A DNA stretch of 64,000 bases. Source: Myxococcales bacterium. Lineage in GTDB: Bacteria; Myxococcota_A; Polyangia; Nannocystales; Nannocystaceae. Shown here piece after piece: positions 1 through 9,957 of this stretch (positions are counted from its first letter, which is position 1; every line of letters begins with the position of its first letter). The notes beneath the pieces are model-generated. The model was not told where the DNA came from. It searched no databases and was given only the letters and a program-made list of their open reading frames with translations. Position numbers and translations under genes: made by a program. The stretch spans positions 62,001 to 126,000 of the forward strand of contig JACKDU010000013.1 in assembly GCA_020633335.1 (NCBI GenBank), written 5' to 3'.

Positions 1-717
1 GAAGAGCTTCGCTTCGACGGCACTGTCCAGGATCCAAAGTTGTATACGGTCGATGAGAAGCATTCGCTGATCCGTTGGAGTTCTGCAGACCCGCCCCGCG
101 AGGTTCTTGCGTCTATTGCCTTGACGAAGGATCTTGTTTCGAGTCGGTGGAAACAGTTGGCAATTTACGTTCCTGTTCTCGTTGCAATGATTGGTGCTGC
201 GAGCACGATTGTTGCCGCGCGTATTGAAACCGGCGATGCGAGTGCTGAGCCGGAGACGAAGCAAGATGTCCCTGATGCCGACGATTCTGCTGCTCCTATG
301 TGTTCCGGGGAGTCCTTCGGGCTGCAGGTGGCGACCCGCGGCGTGCTGCGGCAAGTCGCTCCTGCCATCCTCGAATTCAACCCAGATGGGATCGAGACCG
401 AGGAGGAGGCGATGGCTGCGTTTCTATGGCAAGTGAAGTCCCAAGGAGGGTTCGCTGAGTTCCTCTCGGGTGGTAGCGCGATGTCAGTTCAGCTTACATG
501 TAGTGATGATAGTGTGAAGTTTGATTGGCGGGAGAGGCACCAGAATATCCTTTCTCGTATCGGAGATGCGGCTGTAGGTCGCGCCCCGACTGATGAAGAG
601 CTTCGCCAGTGGAACGCAGAGATGAACCTCCTCGGAGTTGCCTGGCTTTCGGATAAGGACTACGTTGTTCGCGGGGGTGGCGGAGGGTTGTCGCTGATCG
701 GTCCAAGCGGCACGTGA
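1..717 (+). CDS. Hypothetical single-pass membrane protein, 5' end outside window
   Basis: The frame is open from base 1, so the gene probably starts upstream of the window; the first possible internal start is TTG at 40. About 50 residues of soluble sequence are followed by one hydrophobic segment (IYVPVLVAMIGAASTIVAA, encoded around 160-220) and then about 165 mostly polar residues, including a Cys pair (PMCSGES and QLTCSDD) that could form a disulfide outside the cytoplasm. The C-terminus ends in a Gly-rich stretch. Base composition is clearly lower in GC than every other gene here, with codons such as TTG, ATT, GTT and TAT that the neighbours avoid, which suggests horizontal acquisition. 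I do not recognise the family. Confidence 0.7.
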   Translation, partial: EELRFDGTVQDPKLYTVDEKHSLIRWSSADPPREVLASIALTKDLVSSRWKQLAIYVPVLVAMIGAASTIVAARIETGDASAEPETKQDVPDADDSAAPMCSGESFGLQVATRGVLRQVAPAILEFNPDGIETEEEAMAAFLWQVKSQGGFAEFLSGGSAMSVQLTCSDDSVKFDWRERHQNILSRIGDAAVGRAPTDEELRQWNAEMNLLGVAWLSDKDYVVRGGGGGLSLIGPSGT

Positions 718-1023
718 ACGACAGGGCATCGACTGAACCGGCGTCGTCAGCCGCTGCGCTTCGGCGCTCGGCTGATGACCCGCGCCGGGTCTGTTGACGA
801 ATCTGTGGTTGCAGAGTTTGCCCGCCTGGACAGGTGTGCCCGTCGTAGGCGCCTCGCGGCTCAGGCGAAGGAGTGGCGCAGAGAGGGCGTGGCAAAGGGC
901 GGTGCGCCGGGTTGAGGTCGCCTCCCGGAGTTCGTCGGGGAGACCTGGCGCGAAGCAGGGAGAGCTGGACCGGCACGGGTGGCTGCGGCGTGGTCCGCCG
1001 CCGCCGCGTCTCCTCCGCGGCGG
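718..1023. other. Intergenic stretch, no gene seen
   Basis: Between two convergent genes. Apart from the hairpin at 743-779 I see no coding pattern, no promoter and no obvious repeat. It marks the change from the AT-richer left-edge gene to the very GC-rich remainder. Confidence 0.5.
743..779. terminator. Strong hairpin with UUCG tetraloop, likely terminator/3' stabiliser
   Basis: Bases 743-753 pair with 769-779 (11 bp, one G-U), followed by a small internal loop and a GCGC/GCGC helix (756-759 with 764-767) closed by a TTCG loop (760-763). It starts 26 nt after the stop codon of the first gene. There is no U-tract, so classical intrinsic termination is not certain. Confidence 0.6.
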
Positions 1024-2781
1024 CTACGCGAGGCCGATCTTCTTGTGGAGCGGCGCCGCGAAGACGCGGCCCGGATCGAGCTCGTCGAAGATCGCCTTCG
1101 CCTCGGCGAGCGCTCCGCCGTAGCCCCGCACCAGCGCGCCGCGGAGCGTCACGGCGTCGCGCGACCAGGCGCCGTCCGTCGCGAAGCCCCAGCACTTCGA
1201 CCACTCCGGCCGCAGCGACCAGCCGTGCGCTTGCGCGACCTCCTCGAGCGTCCGCTCGAGGCGCGCGAAGAAGGTCCGCCCGCGCCTCATGCTCTTCTGG
1301 TCGGTCGCCGCGAGCACCGTCACCCAGACGACGCGGCGCTCTCCGTCGCCGCCTCCCGGGGGGGCCGTCGTGCACGCGAGGAGGGGCGCACGCCGGAGGC
1401 CGCGCGGGCGATCCACCGGCGTGAAGCGGATCTCGGTGGCGACGCAGTGCCTCTCGAAGGCGCCGTCGTTCGGCCTGAGGTGCTCGTCGACGCTGCGATG
1501 GAACGCCCACACGACCTCTTGGACCTCGCCCGCCGGCGCGACGATCGCGTAGCTAAAAGGTTCGACGCGCATGGTGTCGCTGGTCACATAGTTGCGCGCG
1601 CGGCCCGAGGTCAGCCATGGGAGCTCCCAGCTCGCGTGTCGCTTGCGAGCGCGCTTCTCGGCCTGTCGCGCGATCAAGTGGCGGCTCCCTGCGAGCGTGA
1701 GCCCTGCTTCGACATCGCCGAGGTGGGTGAACCGCTCGTGGGCGGTGGGGCTCGTCGAGAACGCCGGGAGCGCCACCTCCGCGCCGCCGCTCTCCCAGGC
1801 GAGCGCGTACCCGTCGGCCTGCTTCGCCGCCGGGAGCTGCTCCGTCGGCCGGAAGAGGATCGCCTCGACGCCGCCGGGGTAGCGCTCGGCGAGCGCCGCG
1901 AACGACCCCCTCGCCGCCGGGTCCCGCCCGCGCAGCTCGGCCCGCGCGGCGCGGATCAGATGGACCCGCTGGGGGCGGTCCGGGACGATGTCGAGGGTCA
2001 CCGTGAGCACCGGGATCCGGCCCAGGTTCGCCGATACGGCGGCGAGCTCGGGATCCCCCTCGCGGACCTCATGGATGACGAAGTGGCGCGCGCCTCGGTC
2101 CCAGCGGAGCACCCGCGCCCCGGCGACCGTCGCCGACACGCTCCCGGGCGCGTCGCCACCGTCGAGGCCCCGGGTCCCCGTGCCGTGGGCGCCGACCGCG
2201 AGGCAGCCCCCAATCGAGATGACCCCCGGCGCGGGGATCACCGGCAGCGTCCAGCGCCCGAGCTCCGCCGGGCGCGGGCAGAGCCAGAGCGGCCGGATCT
2301 GCGCCGCCGTGGGATCGGAGAGGAGCCGCACCAGCGCGCCGAGCGGGGTCCCGGCGAGCACCGTGACCTTGCGCGCCGCTCGATCGACGCTGAGGACGCC
2401 CTGCAGGTGGGCGAAGCTGAGGTAGAGAACCCGCCGCCCCTTCGGGACGGAGCCCTGCGCGGCGGTCATCGGCAGGTGGATCGGTGACCAGTTGTGGAGC
2501 GGATCGCTGGCGCCGTCGCGGGCGTGGCGAGAGATCATCCGCACGGCGTCGCCGCGTGACGCGGCGAAGGAGCAGAATGCGGCGACCAGCGAGCAGGCGT
2601 GCTCGGCCCCGGCGACGTTGAGCGCGCTCGGCTCGGGGGCGAAGACGACCGCTCCTCTGTGTCCGAAGCGACCGGACCAGCTCTGCAGGTCCTCGCGCCT
2701 CAGGGCGTTTGGGTCGTGTCTCAAATTGCGAGCGTCGAAGTATGCGCGCAGCTCGCTCCTCAACGTCTGAATGGACACCAT
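1024..2781 (-). CDS. VAO-family FAD-linked oxidase, cholesterol oxidase-like
   Basis: 585 residues with no signal peptide. The N-terminal half is a PCMH/VAO-type FAD-binding domain: the stretch ISIGGCLAVGAHGTGT (around residues 185-200) matches the region that carries the histidine linked covalently to FAD in class II cholesterol oxidases. The C-terminal half has the pattern of their substrate-binding domain, with RPEWSKCWG near the end and a closing LDPGRVFAAPLH like the VAO-family ELDPxxxF ending. The likely reaction is O2-dependent oxidation of a sterol or other hydrophobic alcohol; a sugar-lactone oxidase is the alternative. The ATG at 2781 is preceded by a good Shine-Dalgarno (GGAGGT). 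It is the only gene in its transcription unit and converges with the left-edge gene. Confidence 0.75.
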   Translation of the reverse strand: MVSIQTLRSELRAYFDARNLRHDPNALRREDLQSWSGRFGHRGAVVFAPEPSALNVAGAEHACSLVAAFCSFAASRGDAVRMISRHARDGASDPLHNWSPIHLPMTAAQGSVPKGRRVLYLSFAHLQGVLSVDRAARKVTVLAGTPLGALVRLLSDPTAAQIRPLWLCPRPAELGRWTLPVIPAPGVISIGGCLAVGAHGTGTRGLDGGDAPGSVSATVAGARVLRWDRGARHFVIHEVREGDPELAAVSANLGRIPVLTVTLDIVPDRPQRVHLIRAARAELRGRDPAARGSFAALAERYPGGVEAILFRPTEQLPAAKQADGYALAWESGGAEVALPAFSTSPTAHERFTHLGDVEAGLTLAGSRHLIARQAEKRARKRHASWELPWLTSGRARNYVTSDTMRVEPFSYAIVAPAGEVQEVVWAFHRSVDEHLRPNDGAFERHCVATEIRFTPVDRPRGLRRAPLLACTTAPPGGGDGERRVVWVTVLAATDQKSMRRGRTFFARLERTLEEVAQAHGWSLRPEWSKCWGFATDGAWSRDAVTLRGALVRGYGGALAEAKAIFDELDPGRVFAAPLHKKIGLA

Positions 2782-2926
2782 GCGGACCTCCGCGTCCTCT
2801 TATGCCACCGCGGCGTCGAGCCGACGGCGAGCCCGACGCGCAACATTCGCGCGGTCGGAGAAAGAGGGGTCTAGACCGCGAGTGCTTGCATTCGGTGCGT
2901 GACAGGTCTCGGCGTGGTGTCTCGTG

Positions 2927-5623
<2,697 letters not shown>

Positions 5624-5867
5624 CGCCGGCGGCTGCACTCTGCACGATCGAGGCGCCTCGCGTCGACGCGCGTCTTCGCCAGCGGGCTCAACCGCGCCTC
5701 GCGGGCCCGCGAAGAAAAATTTCAAAAAGCGTGATCCGGCCGGGCCGAGGTCGACTCTTCAGGGTTGCTCCGAGGGGGGCGGACGCGGTGGCCACGAGGA
5801 CCCCGCGATCGACGCCTCCGCTCGGGTGCTCGACATCGAGACAGACATCGAGATCCAGAGGAAGACC

Positions 5868-6542
5868 ATGCTCACCAAGACCATCACCGCCGCCGCCCTT
5901 GTCGCCCTCTTCGCCGTCCCCAGCGCCGCCCAGGCCGGGACCAGCTGCAAGTCGACGTGGGTCAAGGCGACCTCCAAGGTTTCGACCTTCTTCACGCCGG
6001 TCGCCAAGCTCGTCTGCGCGAAGCTCAACACCGACGACGAGGCGGCCGCCCAGAAGTGCCTCGACGACGTCGAGAAGTTCGCGGCCAAGGCCCAGGAGAT
6101 CAAGGAGGAGTGGAACCGCGGCGAGGACGGCTCGTGGAAGATCGGCCCGCGCGCGCTCCCCAACAACCGGCCGCAGACCGGCGCGGTCTCGACCGAGCGT
6201 CAGTTCGTCGGGCAGCCGGTCCTCGCCGGGACCTACGAGCTCGCGCTCGAGCGCACCGGCGGCAAGGCCAAGCACGATCTGATCGTCGACGTCTGCTTCG
6301 TCGACGCCAACGGCGACGACGTCCACCACGAGCGCGTCCGCCTGAGCAAGGACGGCCTCAAGGCGTTCAAGAAGAGCTTCACCGGGGTCGAGGGGACCTT
6401 CCCGCTGATCCACCTCAACAACGAGAAGTGGGGGACCAACGCCCACCAGTACACGATCAAGGGGACCCCGAGCGGCGAGCCGGCGGCGGTCGTCCAGGCC
6501 CGCAAGACCCTGAGCGCGCGCAAGGGCGCGAAGCTGCGCTAG
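5868..6542 (+). CDS. Secreted hypothetical protein
   Basis: 224 residues from ATG 5868, preceded by an AGAGGAAG ribosome site. A clear signal peptide (MLTKTITAAALVALFAV...AQA) is followed by an Ala/Lys-rich helical part (about 25-75) containing three cysteines, and then a beta-rich part with RQFVGQPVLAGTYELALER and HDLIVDVCFVDANGDD. The frame is open far upstream, but the signal peptide and ribosome site fix the start here. It lies about 110 bp before an ECF sigma gene in the same orientation, so it could be a target of or signal to that sigma factor; this is only positional. I do not recognise the family. Confidence 0.8.
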   Translation: MLTKTITAAALVALFAVPSAAQAGTSCKSTWVKATSKVSTFFTPVAKLVCAKLNTDDEAAAQKCLDDVEKFAAKAQEIKEEWNRGEDGSWKIGPRALPNNRPQTGAVSTERQFVGQPVLAGTYELALERTGGKAKHDLIVDVCFVDANGDDVHHERVRLSKDGLKAFKKSFTGVEGTFPLIHLNNEKWGTNAHQYTIKGTPSGEPAAVVQARKTLSARKGAKLR

Positions 6543-6651
6543 CGGCTCGTGGGCGGGCGCGGGCGGCGATCAAGAGGCCCGCGCCTGCCGACTTTTCGCC
6601 GCGACGGCGGCCGTGTGATCTTCGACGAGGGAGAGGGCAAGGTGGCGGTGC

Positions 6652-7269
6652 TTGGACGCTGACTTCGAGCTCCTGGAGGCCTGGCGAGGCGGCGATCCGC
6701 GGGCGGGGGACACCCTCCTGCGCCGCTACTTCGCGGCCTTGCACCGCTTCTTCGCCAACAAGGTCGACGACGAGGTCGAGGATCTGATCCAGCGGACCTT
6801 CCTCGCGCTGGTGCGCTCGCGCCACGCGATCCGCGAGGGCGATCGCTTCCGCGCCTACATGTTCACGGTGGCCCGCAACGAGCTCTACCGCTTCCTGCGG
6901 GAGCGCCGGCGGGATCGCGAGGCGATCGACTTCGCGTCGGTGTCGATCGCCGATCAGGGGATCTCCCCGAGCGCGATCGTCGCTCGCCAGGGCGAGGCCC
7001 AGCTCCTCCTCCGCGCCCTCCGATCGATCCCGATCGAGCTCCAGGTGGTCCTCGAGCTCCACTACTGGGAGGAGCTGACGACCGCCGAGCTGGCGGTCGC
7101 GCTCGAGGTCCCGCAGGGGACCGCGAAGAGCATGCTCCGGCGGGCGCGCGAGCACCTCGAGGCCCGCCTCCGTCGCCTCGGCCGCGGCGGCCCCGAGCTC
7201 GAGCGGACCCTGGAGAGCCTCGACGCCTGGGCGCGGGCGGTCCGCGAGGTCGCCGGGCGCGGGGGCTGA
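6652..7269 (+). CDS. ECF-type RNA polymerase sigma factor
   Basis: 205 residues. Region 2 is visible as LLRRYFAALHRFFANKVDDEVEDLIQRTFLAL with the FRAYMFTVARNELYRFLR helix (about 20-90), and region 4 as LRSIPIELQVVLELHYWEELTTAELAVALEVPQGTAKSMLRRAREHL (about 125-175), a normal sigma-4 helix-turn-helix. No extra C-terminal domain. The TTG start at 6652 is chosen because AAGGTGG lies a short way upstream and no ATG precedes region 2. It follows the secreted protein gene and has no adjacent recognisable anti-sigma gene. It is not closely similar to the two other sigma factors in the window. Confidence 0.85.
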   Translation: MDADFELLEAWRGGDPRAGDTLLRRYFAALHRFFANKVDDEVEDLIQRTFLALVRSRHAIREGDRFRAYMFTVARNELYRFLRERRRDREAIDFASVSIADQGISPSAIVARQGEAQLLLRALRSIPIELQVVLELHYWEELTTAELAVALEVPQGTAKSMLRRAREHLEARLRRLGRGGPELERTLESLDAWARAVREVAGRGG

Positions 7270-7415
7270 GCGTCTCAGGTCAACCTGTCCATTTAGACAT
7301 ATTTGATTGGGGGCGTCGCGCCTCGATCGCGAGGGCTCGGATCCCGGGTCCCGCGCGAGCGCGCGCCCACGAGCGAGCGCTCGGCGCCGGCCCGTTTCGT
7401 AGTAGCTTCGCCGGC

Positions 7416-7457
7416 ATGAAGGCGGAGCGCCCGGGTCGAGGCCCCCTCTGGCGGTGA
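7416..7457 (+). CDS. Possible 13-residue leader peptide overlapping the next start
   Basis: ATG at 7416 opens a 13-codon frame ending in TGA at 7455-7457, and that stop overlaps the GTG start (7454) of the following gene as GTGA. This could be a translational-coupling leader. Alternatively a one-base frame change has separated the natural N-terminus (basic residues) from the hydrophobic stretch that begins the next gene. Confidence 0.25.
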   Translation: MKAERPGRGPLWR

Positions 7458-8551
7458 TCCGCCTCGCCCTCCTCCGTCTCCTCCTCGGGCCGCTCGCCCC
7501 CGCCCCCGAGGAGGCGGGCGCCGAGCAGGTGGTCTGGAGCGCGCCCGCGGGGTGTCCGGATCGGGCGGCGCTCCTCGCGGGGATCGCTCGTCGGCGCGGT
7601 CGATCGCTCGAGGAGGGGGTGATCCGGGTCGTCGCCCGGGTGAGCGCCGACGGTCCTGACGGCTATCGCCTCGAGCTCGAGCTCGACGCGAGCGGGCGAC
7701 GGGAGGCGCGAGTGCTCCGCGCCCGGAGCTGCGACGCGCTCGCCGACGCCGTGGCCCTGCGGGTCGCCCTGGCGATCGACGGCGAGGTGCGGAGCCCGGC
7801 GGAGGCCGAGCCGACGATCGACGAGGCCTCGCCGGAGCCCGTGGAGGAGGAGGAGCCGGAAGAAGAGACCGGACCTCCCGACTTCGTCGCGGAGGCCCCG
7901 GGCGCGGCCCTCCCGGGGGCTCGCGCCGACCTCGTGCTCCCCGAGGAGGCGCTCCCCGGGGCGGCCTCCGCGGAGGTGTCTGGGGCCGAAGCGACGGCCC
8001 CGGCTGACGAGCGCCCGGCCGCGCGACGCGGTCCCGGCGGGGCGCTCCGTCTGGTCGGGGTCGGCGAGCTCGGGGCGCTGCCGGGGCCCTCGGGCGGCGC
8101 CGGCCTGGCGGGCGCGCTGCTCTGGCCGCGGGCGCGCGCCGAGGTGCGGGGCGTCTACGTGGCCCCGCGCGGGATCGCGCGTCCGGAGGCGGAGCTCCGG
8201 GTCTCGCTGGTCGCCGGGGCGCTGGTCGGCTGCGCGCGCGCAGGGCGGGGGCGCCTCGAGGTGCCGCTCTGCGGCGGCGTCGAGCTCGGCGGGATGATCG
8301 GCGCGGTCGAGGGCCCGGGGATCCAGCGGCGCGGCGCCGGCCTCTGGGTCGCCGGTCTGGTCTCGGCCGGGGTGGCCTGGCGAGTCCACCCAAGGATCGC
8401 GCTCTGGGGGGCGCTCGCGGGGCTCGCGGCCGCCCGTCGCCCCACCTTCGTGCTCCAGGACCCCGGGCCGGCGCTGGTGCTCTTCGATCCGGGGGTCTTC
8501 TCGGGCAGGCTCAGCCTCGGGGTCGAGCTCCGCTTCGCCGATCGCCGGTGA
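7454..8551 (+). CDS. Putative envelope protein of sigma-factor module 1
   Basis: 365 residues from GTG 7454. A hydrophobic N-terminus (IRLALLRLLLGPLAPAP) is followed by a small conserved domain beginning VVWSAPAGCPDRAALLAGI and including two cysteines, then an acidic Glu/Pro linker (about 115-175), then a Gly-rich C-terminal half with alternating hydrophobic strands (LRLVGVGELGALPG...SLGVELRFADRR) that looks like an outer-membrane beta-barrel or similar fold. The gene at 37726-38901 has the same layout and the same WxAPAGCPD motif, so the two are paralogues. Its 3' end overlaps a conserved promoter-like element for the next gene. Role is inferred: a periplasmic/outer-membrane partner of the following sigma factor. 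Confidence 0.7.
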   Translation: MIRLALLRLLLGPLAPAPEEAGAEQVVWSAPAGCPDRAALLAGIARRRGRSLEEGVIRVVARVSADGPDGYRLELELDASGRREARVLRARSCDALADAVALRVALAIDGEVRSPAEAEPTIDEASPEPVEEEEPEEETGPPDFVAEAPGAALPGARADLVLPEEALPGAASAEVSGAEATAPADERPAARRGPGGALRLVGVGELGALPGPSGGAGLAGALLWPRARAEVRGVYVAPRGIARPEAELRVSLVAGALVGCARAGRGRLEVPLCGGVELGGMIGAVEGPGIQRRGAGLWVAGLVSAGVAWRVHPRIALWGALAGLAAARRPTFVLQDPGPALVLFDPGVFSGRLSLGVELRFADRR

Positions 8552-8574
8552 TGGATCGCGGGCGAGGCGGAGAC
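8546..8574 (+). promoter_or_regulatory. Module 1 bipartite element, copy 1
   Basis: CGGTGATGGATCG (8546-8558), 9 nt, then CGGAGAC (8568-8574). It overlaps the stop codon of the upstream gene. The two halves and their spacing are identical to the copy at 8603 and match 9908 with one change. Confidence 0.55.
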
Positions 8575-8602
8575 CATCCTCTCGAGGCGCTCTCCCGATC
8601 GG

Positions 8603-8631
8603 CGGTGATGGATCGGCGCCGGACCGGAGAC
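8603..8631 (+). promoter_or_regulatory. Module 1 bipartite element, copy 2 (upstream of ECF sigma gene)
   Basis: CGGTGATGGATCG (8603-8615), 9 nt, CGGAGAC (8625-8631), ending 23 nt before the GTG of the sigma gene. The GGATC core resembles the GGAAC -35 motif of ECF promoters, so autoregulation is likely. Confidence 0.6.
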
Positions 8632-8654
8632 AGACCATCGAGAGCCCGAGACCT

Positions 8655-9536
8655 GTGCCCAGCCTGCCCGAGATCCCCGTCGACGCCGCGCCCCCCCGCC
8701 AGCCCGCGGAGGCGCGCATGCGCGACTTTCAGGCGATCTACCGCCAGGAGTTCCGCTTCGTCTGGGCGACCGCGCGGCGCCTCGGGGTGCCGCCCGCGAG
8801 CGTCGAGGACGTGGTCCAGGACGTCTTCCTCACCGCCTATCGCCGGATGGATCAGGTCCACTTCGAGGTCTCGCCGCGGGCCTGGCTCCACGGGGTCACC
8901 CGGCGGGTGGCCTCGAGGTACCGGCGCACGGCCGCCCGTCGTCACCGGCGGCATGCGGCCGCCGCCGCGCTGCCGACCACGCCGGGCGAGCCGCCGCAGG
9001 AGCGGATCGCCGCGGCCCAGCACCTCGAGCGCCTCCTCGGGCGCCTCGGCGGGCGGACGCGGGCCGCATTTGAGATGGCCGAGCTCCTCGGGATGAGCGG
9101 GCCCGAGATCGCCGGCGAGCTCGGGATCTCGGTGAGCACGGTCTACTCGCGGGTGCGCCTGGCGCGGGAGCAGCTCGCGCGACACCTCGGCGGCGACGGC
9201 CTCGAGCGCGCGCTCGGCGAGGTGCGCGAGGGGGACACGCCGCCCCGGGCCGCGGAGACGCGCGGCTGGGCGATCCTCGTCCCCGGGCTCGCGTCGACCG
9301 GCACGTCGACCGGCGTCGGCGTCGGCGCCTGGGCGTCGGTGCGCGGGGCGGTGATCGCCGCGGTGATCCTCTCGGCCGGCGCGGGGGCCCTGGCGTGGCC
9401 GCGGATCCGCGGCGAGGGGGCGAGCGTCGCCGCCGAGCGCGGCGAGCGAGGCGAGCGCGCGCGGCCCGGGCGGGCCCGCGGCGGCGACGAGCCGCGCGTC
9501 GACGCGGCCGACGCGGTCGCGGCGGACCTACCTTGA
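8655..9536 (+). CDS. ECF sigma factor fused to a C-terminal membrane segment
   Basis: 293 residues from GTG 8655 (ATG 8718 is an alternative nearer to region 2). Region 2: FQAIYRQEFRFVWATARRLG then VEDVVQDVFLTAYRRMD (about 25-65). Region 4: LERLLGRLGGRTRAAFEMAELLGMSGPEIAGELGISVSTVYSRVRLAREQL (about 115-175). Beyond the usual end there are about 115 more residues with one hydrophobic helix (GAVIAAVILSAGAGALAWP) and a low-complexity Arg/Glu/Ala tail. In the paralogous module (38898-40344) the sigma factor and the membrane protein are separate genes, so this is a natural fusion or a decayed arrangement. It ends one base before the start of the TPR-like gene. Confidence 0.85.
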   Translation: MPSLPEIPVDAAPPRQPAEARMRDFQAIYRQEFRFVWATARRLGVPPASVEDVVQDVFLTAYRRMDQVHFEVSPRAWLHGVTRRVASRYRRTAARRHRRHAAAAALPTTPGEPPQERIAAAQHLERLLGRLGGRTRAAFEMAELLGMSGPEIAGELGISVSTVYSRVRLAREQLARHLGGDGLERALGEVREGDTPPRAAETRGWAILVPGLASTGTSTGVGVGAWASVRGAVIAAVILSAGAGALAWPRIRGEGASVAAERGERGERARPGRARGGDEPRVDAADAVAADLP

Positions 9537-9537
9537 G

Positions 9538-9879
9538 GTGGAGCGGCCGCTCGGGGTGCTCGGCGAAGGCCCGCTCGAGGGCGTCGCGGGCGGGGCCGAC
9601 CCGGGTCACGCCGATCGCCTCGCCGTCGAGGTCGCGCTCCTCGACCGCGCCCGCGCGGCCCTCGCCCGCGGCGACGTCGACGAGAGCGCGGCTGCCCTCG
9701 ACGAGCATGTCCGTCGCTTCCGCGACGGGGCCCTCGCCGATCTCCGCGGCGCCACCGAGGTCGAGCTCCTCTGCCGCCGCGGCCAGACGCGCGAGGCCGA
9801 GGCGCGGGCGGCGGAGCTCGTCGACGCCCACCCGCGCTCGGCGGTGGCGGAGCGCTTCGCGGGCTTCACCTGCCCGTGA
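9538..9879 (+). CDS. Short TPR-like protein, probably detached tail of the sigma/membrane protein
   Basis: 113 residues from GTG 9538, beginning one base after the stop of the sigma-fusion gene. Its last 85 residues (VALLDRARAALARGDVDESAAALDEHVRRF...AEARAAELVDAHPRSAVAERF) align by pattern with the C-terminal TPR-like part of the protein at 39478-40344 (HLQAGRGDEALAALERHRREF...ERWPDSPLVARV). The first 30 residues do not resemble anything. Either it is expressed by coupled translation or the original membrane-TPR protein has been broken by a stop or frameshift. Confidence 0.55.
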   Translation: MERPLGVLGEGPLEGVAGGADPGHADRLAVEVALLDRARAALARGDVDESAAALDEHVRRFRDGALADLRGATEVELLCRRGQTREAEARAAELVDAHPRSAVAERFAGFTCP

Positions 9880-9907
9880 TCGTCGTCGCGTACTTTTTTT
9901 CAGAGGT

Positions 9908-9936
9908 CGGTGATGGATCGGCGGCGACGCGGGGAC
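9908..9936 (+). promoter_or_regulatory. Module 1 bipartite element, copy 3 (upstream of lipoprotein gene)
   Basis: CGGTGATGGATCG (9908-9920), 9 nt, CGGGGAC (9930-9936), ending 21 nt before the ATG of the lipoprotein at 9958. A run of seven T (9894-9900) lies just upstream. The match to the copies before the sigma gene suggests the lipoprotein belongs to the sigma factor's regulon. Confidence 0.6.
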
Positions 9937-9957
9937 GAGGTCCAGTAGAGGTTCGCA

